DNA of 64,000 bases, from the NCBI RefSeq assembly GCF_014640075.1, contig NZ_BMGG01000009.1, positions 62,001 through 126,000 on the forward strand, written 5' to 3'. The position numbers were made by a program, and so were the translations under genes. The notes below the pieces were generated by a model. That model saw nothing but the letters and a program-made list of their open reading frames with translations. It had not been told where the DNA came from and ran no database searches. This document shows, piece after piece, positions 10,013 to 20,500 of this stretch. Position 1 is the first letter of the stretch. Each line of letters opens with the position of its first letter. Source of the stretch: Chelatococcus reniformis (GTDB lineage Bacteria > Pseudomonadota > Alphaproteobacteria > Rhizobiales > Beijerinckiaceae).

Positions 10013-12226
10013 ATGAAGCTTGCAAACTTTACCGTCGAGACGGACGCCGACGGCATCGCCCTGGTCTCCTGGGACCAGCCGGAGCGGTCGATGAACGTGA
10101 TCACGCCCGACATGATGGCGGATCTGGCCACGGTGATCGACACGCTGGCCGCGGACGCCGCCGTCAAGGGCATCGTCGTCACCTCGGCCAAGAGCGATTT
10201 CTCGGCCGGGGCCGACCTCACCATGCTGCAAGGCGTGCGGGCCGAGTATCGGCGGCGCGCCGAGGCCGACGGCCAGGAGGCCGCGCTGGCCTTCTTCTTC
10301 GAGGAGACCCGCAAGCTCTCGCTGCTCTACCGCAAGCTCGAGACCTGCGGCAAGCCGGTGGCCGCCGCGATCCGCGGCCTCTGCCTCGGCGGCGGCTTCG
10401 AGCTGGCGCTCGCCTGCCATCACCGCGTGCTGTCGGACGACGCGTCGAGCCGGGTTGGCTTGCCGGAGATCAAGGTCGGCCTGTTTCCGGGCGGCGGCGG
10501 CACCCAGCGCGTGGCCCGCCTGCTCGCCACGCCGGACGCGCTTCAGTTCCTGTTCAGGGGCGAGCAGATCAAGCCGGCCATGGCCAAGACCATGGGGCTG
10601 GTCCACGCGGTAGTTGCCGGCGACCAGGTCGTGCAGGCGGCCAAGGACTGGATCAAGGGTGGCGGCAAGGCCGTGGCGCCCTGGGACGTAAAGGGTTTCA
10701 AGGCACCCTCCGGGAAGGTGTTCTCGCCCGTCGGCATGCAGATCTTCCCGGCGGCCAACGCCATCTATCGGCGTGAGACCTACGACAATTACCCGGCCGC
10801 CAAGGCGATCCTGGCGTCGGTCTACGAAGGCTTGCAGCTGCCGATGGATCTCGCGCTGAAGGTCGAGAGCCGCTACTTCGCCAAGATCCTTCGGTCGAAG
10901 GAAGCAGCGGCGATGATCCGCAGCCTGTTCGTCTCCATGGGAGAGCTCAACAAGGGCGCGCGGCGGCCCGTCGGCGTGCCGGCCTCCGAGCTCAAGACCA
11001 TCGGTATCGTCGGCGCCGGCTTCATGGGGGCGGGCATCGCCTACGTCACCGCCGAGGCCGGCATGAACGTCGTGCTGCTCGACCGCGACCTGGAGGCGGC
11101 GGAGAAGGGCAAGGCCTATTCCGATAACCTCATGGCGGGGCGCATCAAGAAGGGGCGGGCCAAGCCGGAGGCCAAGGAGGCGCTGCTGGCGCGCATCAGG
11201 ACGACGGCGGATTACGCCGACCTGAAGGACTGCGACCTCATCATCGAGGCGGTGTTCGAGGACCCCAAAATCAAGGCGGACGTGATCGCCAGCACCGAGG
11301 CGGTCATCGCGCCGCAGGTCGTCTTCGCCTCCAACACGTCGACTTTGCCAATCACGGGGCTCGCCCGCGCCTCGTCGCGACCCGACCAGTTCGTCGGCAT
11401 CCACTTCTTCTCCCCGGTGGAGAAGATGCTGCTGGTGGAGATCATCAAGGGCAAGAAGACCGGCGACAAGGCCCTGGCCGCCGCTCTCGACTACGTGCGC
11501 GCCATCAAGAAGACCCCCATCGTGGTGAACGACGCACGCGGCTTCTATGCCAATCGCTGCGTCGGCGCCTATATCCGCGAGGGACACCTGATGCTGATGG
11601 AGGGCGTGCCGCCCGCCATGATCGAGACCGTCGCCAAGATGGCGGGCATGCCCGTCGGCCCGCTGTCGCTCAACGACGAGGTGGCGATCGATCTCGGCCT
11701 CAAGATCGCCCGTGCCACCAAGGCGGAACTGGGCGAGGATGCGGTCGATCCCGAGCAGGAGAAGCTCCTCGTCGCCATGGTCGAGACGCACGGGCGCCTC
11801 GGACGCAAGAACGGCAAGGGCTTCTACGACTACCCGGAGAACGGCCCCAAGCGGCTGTGGCCGGGCGTGGCCGACCTGCAGCGCGAGAAGCTCGATGCCG
11901 ACGCCATCGACGTCGAGATGCTGAAGCAGCGCTTCCTGGTGGCGCAGGCGCTGGAGGCGGCCCGCAGCTTCGAGGAGGGCATCGTCACCGACGCGCGCGA
12001 GGCGGACGTCGGCTCGATCATCGGCTTCGGCTTCGCGCCGTTCACAGGCGGCACCCTGTCATATATCGACGGCATGGGCGCCAAGGCCTTCGTCGAGCTC
12101 TGCAAGAAGCTGGAGAAGGCTTGCGGCGCTCGCTTCAAGCCCAACCGCCAGCTCGTCAAGATGGCAAAGGCCGGCGGCAGCTATTACGGCGCCGAAGCCC
12201 CCGCTCCGACGCGGGAAGCGGCTTAG
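10013..12226 (+). CDS. FadB/FadJ-type enoyl-CoA hydratase / 3-hydroxyacyl-CoA dehydrogenase
   Basis: 737 residues in two parts. Residues 1-300 are a crotonase domain with oxyanion-hole segments (SAGADLTML and [14 protein letters not shown]) and [16 protein letters not shown]. Residues about 325-735 are the NAD-binding 3-hydroxyacyl-CoA dehydrogenase, with [20 protein letters not shown] as the Rossmann motif, [23 protein letters not shown] (catalytic His) and a C-terminal helical pair. The bifunctional protein hydrates enoyl-CoA and oxidises 3-hydroxyacyl-CoA, supplying substrate to the thiolase encoded just upstream. Start ATG 10013 (MKLANF) agrees with the family; the upstream extension is Arg/His-rich noise. 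Confidence 0.94.
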   Translation: MKLANFTVETDADGIALVSWDQPERSMNVITPDMMADLATVIDTLAADAAVKGIVVTSAKSDFSAGADLTMLQGVRAEYRRRAEADGQEAALAFFFEETRKLSLLYRKLETCGKPVAAAIRGLCLGGGFELALACHHRVLSDDASSRVGLPEIKVGLFPGGGGTQRVARLLATPDALQFLFRGEQIKPAMAKTMGLVHAVVAGDQVVQAAKDWIKGGGKAVAPWDVKGFKAPSGKVFSPVGMQIFPAANAIYRRETYDNYPAAKAILASVYEGLQLPMDLALKVESRYFAKILRSKEAAAMIRSLFVSMGELNKGARRPVGVPASELKTIGIVGAGFMGAGIAYVTAEAGMNVVLLDRDLEAAEKGKAYSDNLMAGRIKKGRAKPEAKEALLARIRTTADYADLKDCDLIIEAVFEDPKIKADVIASTEAVIAPQVVFASNTSTLPITGLARASSRPDQFVGIHFFSPVEKMLLVEIIKGKKTGDKALAAALDYVRAIKKTPIVVNDARGFYANRCVGAYIREGHLMLMEGVPPAMIETVAKMAGMPVGPLSLNDEVAIDLGLKIARATKAELGEDAVDPEQEKLLVAMVETHGRLGRKNGKGFYDYPENGPKRLWPGVADLQREKLDADAIDVEMLKQRFLVAQALEAARSFEEGIVTDAREADVGSIIGFGFAPFTGGTLSYIDGMGAKAFVELCKKLEKACGARFKPNRQLVKMAKAGGSYYGAEAPAPTREAA

Positions 12227-12275
12227 CGCGGAGACTGGCCACCGGTTTTGGACAAGATCACGCGCGATTCAAAGA

Positions 12276-12320
12276 CTTAGAGCGGGATGATGATCCGAGG
12301 AAAAATCATCCCGCTCTAAG
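12276..12320. terminator. Stem-loop after the beta-oxidation operon
   Basis: A perfect 16-bp inverted repeat, CTTAGAGCGGGATGAT and ATCATCCCGCTCTAAG, with a 13-nt purine-rich loop, 50 bp after the FadB-type stop codon. No U-tract follows, so it is either a terminator without U-run or one more intergenic repeat. Confidence 0.55.
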
Positions 12321-12333
12321 CGTTACCTTCCTT

Positions 12334-12361
12334 GTCATGGCCGGCCCGGCCCGGCCATGAC
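12334..12361. repeat. GTCATGGCCGG palindrome
   Basis: GTCATGGCCGG and CCGGCCATGAC form an 11-bp stem with a 6-nt loop. Related palindromes occur at 17,523 and, degenerate, near 36,070 and 36,115. This is the type of short dispersed palindrome found between genes in Hyphomicrobiales. Confidence 0.55.
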
Positions 12362-12496
12362 GCCTGCACGGAAACCACGCCCGCGGTTAGACATAAAGCC
12401 GGTCTCCACATTTGCGGAACATGGTCTAAAAGCGTGAGCTTCGGGCGTCGACGGCCGTGCCGGCCGGCGGCGCCGCTTCGCGCACGGAACGCCCGC

Positions 12497-13126
12497 ATGT
12501 CCCGCACCGTCGAATACTTCTTCTCGCTGGCCTCGCCCTGGGCCTACATCGGCTTCAAGCCGTTCCGCGCCATCGTCGAGCGGCACCGGCTGGAGGTCGC
12601 CTACAAGCCGGTCGGCCTGGGTTTCGTGTTCGATCGGACGGGCGGCCTGCCGTTGGGGCGCCGCCACCCCGCAAGGCAGCGCTACCGCATGGTCGAGTTG
12701 CAGCGCTGGCGGCAGCGCCGCGGCCTCGATTTCGCGCTTTCGCCCAAGAACTGGCCCTTCGACCCGACCTTGGCCGACCGCACGGTCATCGCCCTGCTGC
12801 ACGCCAGGCGCGATCCGACGCCTTTCCTGGCCCTGGCCCATCCGGCGATCTGGGAGAAGGAGGAAAACCTCGCCGACGAGGCGGTGGTGGCGCGGCTGCT
12901 CGGCGAGGCGGGCGTCGAGCCGGCGCCGATCCTCGCCGCCGCCCGGGGCGACGCGACGGAGGTGATCTATCTGCTCAACCTGGAGAACGCCGTCGACAAG
13001 GACGTCTTCGGCGCCCCGTCCTATGTCGTCGACGGCGAGGTGTACTGGGGCCAGGATCGTCTCGAGCTGCTCGACGACATGCTGACGAGCGGACGACAGG
13101 CCTTTCAGGCAGAACCGGCGGCGTAA
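12497..13126 (+). CDS. 2-hydroxychromene-2-carboxylate isomerase family protein (DsbA/kappa-GST fold)
   Basis: 209 residues. The N-terminus VEYFFSLASPWAYIGFKPF holds the Ser of the kappa-GST/HCCA isomerase active site, and the C-terminal thioredoxin-like strand pair FGAPSYVVDGEVYWGQDRL is typical (cis-Pro after Ala). HCCA isomerase acts in naphthalene degradation with glutathione, but most genomic homologues have unknown thiol-dependent roles. It stands alone after the beta-oxidation block. A paralogue of similar length is at 44,307. Start MSRTVEY at 12497 chosen because upstream residues are unlike the family. Confidence 0.82.
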   Translation: MSRTVEYFFSLASPWAYIGFKPFRAIVERHRLEVAYKPVGLGFVFDRTGGLPLGRRHPARQRYRMVELQRWRQRRGLDFALSPKNWPFDPTLADRTVIALLHARRDPTPFLALAHPAIWEKEENLADEAVVARLLGEAGVEPAPILAAARGDATEVIYLLNLENAVDKDVFGAPSYVVDGEVYWGQDRLELLDDMLTSGRQAFQAEPAA

Positions 13127-13237
13127 GCGCGCCGGCTCATACTGCCGTGCCGCTTGCTGCCCCGACGCCGAATATCGTCCCGGGCGGATGCTGAGCCGAC
13201 AGCCACGAGATGCTGCGGCGAGCGGCCGGCGGCAGGG

Positions 13238-16200
13238 CTACTCGGCCGCGATGCGGGCCGCCCGCCACTGGGCCAGCAGCGCCCGCAAGGCAGCGGGTTT
13301 GAGCGGCTTGTTCAGCACGTGCACGTTCTTCTCCAGCGCGCTGTCACGCACGTCCGGCGAGCGGTCGGCGGTGAGCAGCACGGCGTTGAAGTGGTGGTTC
13401 ATCTTCCAGCGCAGCGCCACGATGGCGTCGAGGCCGTCGCCGTCGTCGAGGTGATAATCGGCGATGACCACGTCCGGATGGTCGTAGGTGTCGCGAATGA
13501 CCCGCTGGGCCTCTTCCACGCCGCCGGCGGTCATCACCTTGCAGCCCCAGCCGGCCAGCAGGGTGCGCATGCCGTCGACGATCGCCGGATCGTTGTCGAT
13601 CGCCAGCACCTTGAGGCCGGCCAGCGGTGCGGCAGGGCTCGGCTCGCCGGCAGCCGCCTTGCGCCGGCCGGGCAACGGCACCGCCGTCGGCAGCACGACC
13701 GCGAAGGTGGAGCCGCGCCCGGGCTCGGATTTGAGCGTGACCGCATGGTTCAGCACGCGGCCGATGCGCTCCACGATCGACAGGCCGAGGCCGAGGCCCC
13801 GCGCCTGCTTGGCGCCCTGGTCGAGCCGGTGGAACTCGCGGAACACCGCCTTCTGCTTCGATGTCGGGATGCCGAGCCCGGTGTCCCACACCTCCACGCG
13901 CAGATGGCCGCGTTGACGGCGGCAGCCGATCAGCACCTTGCCGCTCGGCGTGTATTTGATCGCGTTCGAGATCAGGTTTTGCAGCAGCCGCCGCAGCAGC
14001 CGCCGGTCCGAGCGCACCGCGAGCGAGGATGGCACGAAGGCGAGCCGCAGCCCCTTCTCGTGCGCCATCGGCTCGAACTCCCGCTGGAGCTGGCGCAGCA
14101 CATCGTCGATGGCGAAGATCGACAGTTCGGCCTTCATCTGGCCGGCGTCGAGCCGGGACATGTCGAGCAGCGCCGTGAGGATCTCCTCGACCGCATCGAG
14201 GGACGCGTCGATGTTCTCGGCCAGCGCGCTGTCGCGGCCGGTTCGGTCCCGCTCGACCAGGGCGGTGGCATAGAGGCGGGCCGCGTTGAGCGGCTGGAGA
14301 ATGTCGTGGCTCGCCGCCGCGAGGAAGCGCGTCTTGGAGAGGTTGGCCTCCTCAGCCTCGGCCTTGGCACGGGTCAGCGCCTCGTTGAGCCGCGTGAGTT
14401 CCTGGGTGCGCTCGTCGACGCGCCGCTCCAGGGTCTCGTTGGCGCGCGCCTGGGCCTCCTCGGCCGCCACCGTCTGGGTGATCTCCGTATAGGTGGTGAC
14501 GTAGCCGCCGTCGGGCAGATGGTTGGAGCGCACCTCGATCACCTTGCCGCTCGGCAGCAGCTTGACCCGCATCGGCTCGCCGTCGCGTACGATGCTGGCG
14601 AGCCGCGACGCCACCAGGTCGTCGACGTGGCCGGGGCCGTAGCTGCCGCGCCGGGCGTTGAAGGAGACGATGTCGTCGAGGCCGACGCCCACACGGACCA
14701 GGTCGCGGGGCAGGCTGTAGAGATTCTCGAAGGCGCGGTTCCAGGCGACCAGACGCAGGTCCTGGTCCAGCACGGTGATCCCCTGCTCGGCATTGTCGAG
14801 CGCATGCTGGAGCACGTCGCGGTTGTACTGGATCGCCGCCGACGCATCGTCGAGCAGCTTCATGGCCTTGCGCGAGGAGAAGCTGCCGCGGTTGACCAGC
14901 ATCGACATCACCAGACGCGAGGAGGCCGCGCCGATGGCGGAGGCGAGCAGATGCTCGGCGAAGCGGATGGCGTGGATGTCCGCCGCGTGGGGCCCGCGGC
15001 TGCTCGTCTCGCGGCTCGCATCGAAGCTGTCGAAGGCGTGGTCGGTACGCTCCTGGCCGAGATAGCGGGCGATGGTGGTGCGCAACTCGTCATAGCTGGC
15101 GGTGGCTCTGCCGTGCGTGAGGCTCTGGCCCATGCGCGGCTCGGGCGAGACGAACACGTTGGCCTGCAGGCGCTCCATGGCGGTGGCGGGCCGCATCAGC
15201 GAGAAGCCGATGTAGCAAGCGATGTTGATGCCGAGGCTCCACATCACTCCGCCGGTGAGCTCGCCGGGTTGGATGCCGAGCAGGAGCATCGGATTGATGA
15301 TGGTCAGTCCGAACGGACCGCTCAGGAAGGAGCCGGTGTCGCTGCCCGGCGCCGCCAGCGACGGCAGCAGCAGGGTGTAGGCCCACATGGCGATGCCGGC
15401 CGTGAGGCCTGCGACGGTGCCGAGCGATGTGCCGCGCCGCCACACGAGGCCGCCGATGAAGGCCGGCGCGATCTGCGCCACGGCAGCGAACGACAACAGC
15501 CCGATCGACGCGAGCGCCGCCTCCTCGGCGACCCGGTAGTAGCCGTAGGCGAGGAGGATGACGCCGAGAATCGCCAGCCGCCGCACGACGAGGACGAAGC
15601 GGCCCATGTCGGCGCTGCCGCCGATGTTGGCGCTGCCCGGCTCGTCGGTGCCGAAGGCGCCGACGGCGGCGCGCCGCCGCAGCACGAGCGGCATCACCAG
15701 GTCGTTGGATATCATGATCGCCAGCGCCACGGAATCGACGATGACCATCGCGGTCGCCGCGGACAGCCCGCCGATGAAGGCGATGAGTGCGACCGTGCCT
15801 GCGTTGGCATGCAGCGGCAGCGCGAGCACCGTCATGTCGCGGTCGGTGCTGCCGGGGAAGACGAGCTCACCGGCCAGCGCCAGCGGAATGACGAACAGGT
15901 TGATGAGGCAGAGGTAGGCGGTGAAGGTCCAAGCCATGCGGCGCACGTCCTGGGTGCGCCGGTTCTCCACGACGATCATGTGGAACTGCCGCGGCAGCAG
16001 CAGGGCCGCGCACGACGACAGCAGGATGAAGGTGAGGAAGCTGGCGGGACCCGACGTCCGCTCAAGGAAGGCGCTCCGGGTCGCGGCCTCGGCCCTGTGC
16101 ACGATGTCGGCGACGCCGTCGAACATGATGTAAGCGACGAAGAAGCCGACGATCAGGAAGGCGATCAGCTTGATCACCGATTCGATGGCGATGGCCAGGA

Positions 16201-16783
16201 CCAACCCGTTCTGGTGCTCGGTTGCGTCGATGTGGCGGGTGCCGAAGGCGATGGCGAAGGCCGTCAAGCCCGCCGCGACGATCAGAGCGACCGATCCGCC
16301 GCCGTCTCCCGCCGTCGCGAGCGAGCCGGTGTCCAGCGCGCCCAGGAAGGTCGTCAGCGAGATGGAGACGGCCTTGAGCTGGAGGGCGATGTAGGGGATG
16401 GCGCCGAGCACGGCGATGAGGGTGACGACGGCCGCCACCTTCTCGCTCTTGCCGTAGCGGGAGGCGACGAAGTCGGCGATGGAGGTGATGTTCTGCGCCT
16501 TGGCGAGGGCGACGATGCGCATCACGAAGCGCCAGCCGATGCCGATGACCAGGACGGGGCCGATGTAGATGGTGAGGAAATCGAGCCCGGAGCGGCTGGC
16601 GAGGCCGACCGAGCCGTAGAAGGTCCACGACGTGCAGTAGACGGCGATGGTCAGGGGGTAGACGGCGGCGCGCCAGCGGCCGTCGAACATCTCGCGGCTG
16701 GACGTGTCGCCGATGTGGGCGATGGCGAAAAGCGCGCAGAGGTAGGCCAGAGCCGAAAGTACCACCACCCAGCTGTCGAGCAT
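13238..16783 (-). CDS. Hybrid sensor histidine kinase with SLC5/sodium-solute symporter sensor domain
   Basis: 1181 residues. Residues 1 to about 520 contain some 13 membrane helices like PutP/SLC5 symporters (TSWTFYGSVGLASRSGLDF at the start). A PAS domain (ITVLDQDLRLVAWNRAFENL) lies near 640-760, followed by a coiled coil, HisKA (FLAAASHDILQPLNAARLYA, phosphoacceptor His about residue 815), HATPase (LLQNLISNAIKYT; VWDTGLGI; GLGLGLSIVERI) and a receiver domain (LKVLAIDNDP, phospho-Asp in VVIADYHLDDGDG, Lys in LNKPLKPAA). This is the CbrA/CrbS/MxtR type, which controls acetate or carbon use, with transport-like sensing. No separate response regulator is encoded nearby. Long open frames on the opposite strand are shadows. 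Confidence 0.92.
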   Translation of the reverse strand: MLDSWVVVLSALAYLCALFAIAHIGDTSSREMFDGRWRAAVYPLTIAVYCTSWTFYGSVGLASRSGLDFLTIYIGPVLVIGIGWRFVMRIVALAKAQNITSIADFVASRYGKSEKVAAVVTLIAVLGAIPYIALQLKAVSISLTTFLGALDTGSLATAGDGGGSVALIVAAGLTAFAIAFGTRHIDATEHQNGLVLAIAIESVIKLIAFLIVGFFVAYIMFDGVADIVHRAEAATRSAFLERTSGPASFLTFILLSSCAALLLPRQFHMIVVENRRTQDVRRMAWTFTAYLCLINLFVIPLALAGELVFPGSTDRDMTVLALPLHANAGTVALIAFIGGLSAATAMVIVDSVALAIMISNDLVMPLVLRRRAAVGAFGTDEPGSANIGGSADMGRFVLVVRRLAILGVILLAYGYYRVAEEAALASIGLLSFAAVAQIAPAFIGGLVWRRGTSLGTVAGLTAGIAMWAYTLLLPSLAAPGSDTGSFLSGPFGLTIINPMLLLGIQPGELTGGVMWSLGINIACYIGFSLMRPATAMERLQANVFVSPEPRMGQSLTHGRATASYDELRTTIARYLGQERTDHAFDSFDASRETSSRGPHAADIHAIRFAEHLLASAIGAASSRLVMSMLVNRGSFSSRKAMKLLDDASAAIQYNRDVLQHALDNAEQGITVLDQDLRLVAWNRAFENLYSLPRDLVRVGVGLDDIVSFNARRGSYGPGHVDDLVASRLASIVRDGEPMRVKLLPSGKVIEVRSNHLPDGGYVTTYTEITQTVAAEEAQARANETLERRVDERTQELTRLNEALTRAKAEAEEANLSKTRFLAAASHDILQPLNAARLYATALVERDRTGRDSALAENIDASLDAVEEILTALLDMSRLDAGQMKAELSIFAIDDVLRQLQREFEPMAHEKGLRLAFVPSSLAVRSDRRLLRRLLQNLISNAIKYTPSGKVLIGCRRQRGHLRVEVWDTGLGIPTSKQKAVFREFHRLDQGAKQARGLGLGLSIVERIGRVLNHAVTLKSEPGRGSTFAVVLPTAVPLPGRRKAAAGEPSPAAPLAGLKVLAIDNDPAIVDGMRTLLAGWGCKVMTAGGVEEAQRVIRDTYDHPDVVIADYHLDDGDGLDAIVALRWKMNHHFNAVLLTADRSPDVRDSALEKNVHVLNKPLKPAALRALLAQWRAARIAAE

Positions 16784-17034
16784 GGGCTTGCTGTCCTCTC
16801 TGGCGTTCCGGGTGCGCGGCCGGCGAGCAGGCGAGCACCCCGGACTACGAGGAAGGGGAGCATTGCTGTGTGATCAGGTGACCATGCCCGATCAAGCGAA
16901 TGCTCTATTCGAATTGCGCGCTATCTTAGCGGGGACGCGTCGCTCGCACCATCGCCTGATGGTAAACGAGCGGCGCGTGCGCGATGGCGCCGGCAGGCGG
17001 TCCCGCAGCCCAATCTGGCAAGGAGAGTGTGCGA

Positions 17035-17490
17035 ATGTTCAATGAGTTCAAGAAATTCGCCATGCGCGGCAACGTGGTCGACCTGGCGATCGGCGTGGTC
17101 ATCGGCGCCGCCTTCGGCAATATCGTCAATTCCCTCGTCGCCGACGTGTTCATGCCGATCATCGGCTGGATCACGGGTGGGCTCGACTTCTCGAACTACT
17201 TCGTCAAGCTGGGCCACGACGTGACGGCGCTCTCCTACGAGGACGCCAAGAAGCAGGGCGCCGTCATCGGCTACGGCCGCTTCATCACGCTGGCCGTGAA
17301 TTTCTTGATCGTTGCTTGGGTGCTGTTCCTGGTTGTGCGCGGGATCAACCGGCTGCGGGCGGCCGAGCCTGAGCCGGAGAAGGTCGAGGAGGCGCCGGCC
17401 GACATCAAGTTGCTGGCCGAGATCCGGGATCTGCTGGCGGAACGCGGCACACCGGCACCCGCTCCGATCGTGCCGCCGAAGACGGCGTGA
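17035..17490 (+). CDS. mscL: Large-conductance mechanosensitive channel MscL
   Basis: 151 residues, the normal length. The pore-lining first helix is intact ([20 protein letters not shown] followed by [17 protein letters not shown]), the second helix is [19 protein letters not shown], and the cytoplasmic C-terminal helix ends the protein after a Pro/Ala linker. It forms a homopentameric inner-membrane emergency valve opened by membrane tension on hypo-osmotic shock. AAGGAG lies 9 bases before ATG 17035; the longer frame from 16984 is not needed. Stands alone and convergent with dnaE2. Confidence 0.97.
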   Translation: MFNEFKKFAMRGNVVDLAIGVVIGAAFGNIVNSLVADVFMPIIGWITGGLDFSNYFVKLGHDVTALSYEDAKKQGAVIGYGRFITLAVNFLIVAWVLFLVVRGINRLRAAEPEPEKVEEAPADIKLLAEIRDLLAERGTPAPAPIVPPKTA

Positions 17491-17522
17491 GCCCGGCGGC
17501 GGACCTACGTGTCTCTGGCATG

Positions 17523-17549
17523 GAATGGCCGGGCGTGACCCGGCCATTC
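17523..17549. terminator. Bidirectional stem-loop between mscL and dnaE2
   Basis: GAATGGCCGGG and CCCGGCCATTC form a perfect 11-bp stem with a CGTGA loop, between the stop codons of two convergent genes. It belongs to the GGCCGGG...CCCGGCC palindrome family. Confidence 0.65.
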
Positions 17550-17563
17550 GTCGGTTGAGAGCG

Positions 17564-20500
17564 TTAATGGAAGTCCCGCGAGCGGGGCAGCAGACGGACG
17601 TTGCGGGGGTGGCCGCCCGGTGCACGGGTGTCGGCGAGCAGGTCGCTCGGATCGGGCTGACGCGCCAGGTCCCCGAAATCCTTTGTACGGTCGACGAGGC
17701 GGTCGGCGACCAGGTGAACGATGTCCTCCTTGCTGCGCTGGATCCGTCCCTCGACCATCAGCACGCGGCTGGTCATCACCTCGCGGCGGAAGCGGGCCAT
17801 GGTCCTGGACCAGATCACCACGTTGACGATGCCGGTCTCGTCCTCGATCGTCATGAAGATGACGCCCTTGGCGCTGCCCGGTTGCTGGCGCACCAGCACC
17901 ACGCCGGCCGTGCGGCAGACGCGGCCGTCGGCGGCGGCCGCCACCTCGGCGCAGGCGAGCACCCGCTCGCGGGCGAGCCGCGGTCGCAGGAACTGCATGG
18001 GGTGGCCCTTCAGCGACAGGCGCAAGGTCTGGTAATCGGTGCTGACCTCCTCGTAGAGCCCCATGGCGGGCAAGCCGGCATCGGCATCGGCGCCCCGCTC
18101 GTCGACTTCGGCGGCCGCGAACAGCGGCAGCGCGGTCTCGTCGGGCAGGCGGCGCACGGCCCATAGTCCGTCACGGCGATTGAGGCCCAGCGAGCCGAAG
18201 GCGTCGGCATCGGCGAGGAGCAGCAGGGCGCGCTTGCCGAGGCCGGAACGGCGCGCCACGCTGTCCAGGTCGGGATAGCCGTTGCCCCGGAACGCCGCGA
18301 AGCGCTCCATGGGGATCTGGCTCAGCCCGTCGATCTGGCGGAAGCCGATCCGCAGCGCCAGCTTGCCCTCTTCGCTGGGCTCCAGGGCGTTGTCCCAGAC
18401 GCTCGCGTTGACGTCCACGTGACGCACCTCGACGCCGTTCTCCCGGGCGTCGCGGACGATCTGCGCCGGCGCGTAGAAGCCCATCGGCTGCGCATTGAGC
18501 AGCGCGCAGGCAAACGCCGCGGGGTGATGGCATTTGATCCAGGAGGAGACGTAGACCAGCTTGGCAAAGCTCGCCGCGTGGCTCTCGGGGAAGCCGTAGC
18601 TGCCGAAGCCCTCGATCTGCTTGAAGCAGCGCTCGGCAAAATCCTGTGCGTAGCCGCGCTCGACCATGCGGCCGATCATCTTGTCGCGGAAGGTGCCGAT
18701 GGTGCCGACGTTGCGGAACGTCGCCATGGCACGGCGCAATTGGTTGGCCTCCTCGGGCTTGAACTCGGCGGCGACCATGGCGAGTTGCATCGCCTGCTCC
18801 TGGAACAGCGGCACGCCCAGGGTTCGTCCCAGCACGGCCTTGAGCTCGTCGGCAGGGCCGTAATCCGCTGAAGGCGAGGGAAAGACGACTGGCTCGATCC
18901 CTTGCCGCCGCTTGAGGTAGGGATGCACCATGTCGCCCTGGATCGGCCCGGGCCGGACGATCGCCACCTGGATCACCAGGTCGTAGAATTTTTGCGGCTT
19001 CATGCGCGGCAGCATGTTCATCTGCGCCCGGCTCTCGACCTGGAAGACGCCCAGCGACTTGCCCGCCGACAGCATGGCGTAGACTTCCCTATCGTCTTCC
19101 TCGACGGTGGCGAGGGTCTTTCGCGGACCGCCGGTCTGGGCGATGAGGTCGAAGGCCATGCGGATGCAGGTCAGCATGCCGAGCGCCAGCACGTCGACCT
19201 TCATCATGCCCAGCGCATCGATGTCGTCCTTGTCCCATTCGATGAAGGTGCGGTCGTCCATGGCGGCATTGCCGATCGGCACGTAGGTGTCGAGGCGCCC
19301 GCGCGTCAGCACGAAGCCGCCGACGTGTTGCGAGAGGTGGCGCGGAAAGCCGATGAGCTCGCTGGCCAGGGCCACCGCCTGGGCGATGGCGGGATTGGCG
19401 GGATCGAGCCCGGCCTGGCGGATGTGCTGATCGGGTAGCGTGCCGCCGCCGTAGCCCCAGACCGTGCCGGCGAGGGCGGAGGTGATGTCCTCGGTCAGCC
19501 CCAGCGCCTTGCCCACCTCGCGGATGGCGCTGCGGGCCCGATAGCTGATCACCGTCGCGGTCAGCCCGGCGCGCGCGCGCCCGTAGCGGGCATAGACGTA
19601 TTGGATCACCTCCTCGCGCCGCTGATGCTCGAAATCAACGTCGATGTCGGGCGGTTCCTTGCGCTCGGAGGAGATGAAGCGGCTGAACAGCAACTGGTGC
19701 TGGTGCGGATCGACGGCGGTGATGCCGAGCACGTAGCAGACGGCGGAATTGGCCGCCGAGCCGCGCCCCTGACAGAGAATTTGGGCGCTGCGGGCGAAGC
19801 GCACCACGTCGTGGACGGTGAGGAAGTAGGCGGCATAGTCGAGCTCGGCGATGAGCTCCAGCTCCTTGGCCAGGATTTTGCGCACCTTGTCGGGTAAACC
19901 TTGCGAATAGGTCTCCTCCGCCCCGGCCCAGGTCAGGTCCTCCAGGTGCTGCTGCGGCGTCTTGCCCGGCGGCACGGGCTCGTCGGGATATTCGTAGCTG
20001 AGCTCGTCGAGGGAGAAGCGCACGCGGCCGAGCAGGCGCACCGTCTCGGCCAGGGCCTCGGGTCGGTCGGCGAACAGGAGCGCCATCTCCTCCGGCGTCT
20101 TCAGATGCCGCTCGGCGTTGGCCTCCAGCAGGCGGCCGGCGGCCATGACGGTGACGTGCTCGCGGATGGCGGTCAGCACGTCCTGCAACGGGCGTCGCTC
20201 GGGGCTATGATAGATCACGTCGTTGGTGGCGATTAGCGGCACGGCGGTGTCCGCCGCGAGCCGGGCCAATGCGGCGAGCCGGCGCCGGTCGTCGCTGCGA
20301 TGGAGCAGGGAGGCACCGAGCCAGACGGCGTCCGGCGCCAGGCGGGCCAGCCGCTCCAGCGGTTGCCGCGTCTCGGCGCCAGGCCGAGGTGGCGGCATGA
20401 CGATCATCAGCTGACCGGCTGCATGCGCCGCCAGGTCGTCGACGGTGAGATGACATTCGCCCTTGGGCGCGGCCCGCTTGCCCCTGGTGAGCAACTGGCA

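Noticed and set aside
13154-16873. 1239-residue open frame on the plus strand opposite the hybrid kinase
   Set aside because: Its sequence is Arg/Gly/His/Asp-rich with no domain, while the minus strand encodes a complete, motif-bearing kinase.
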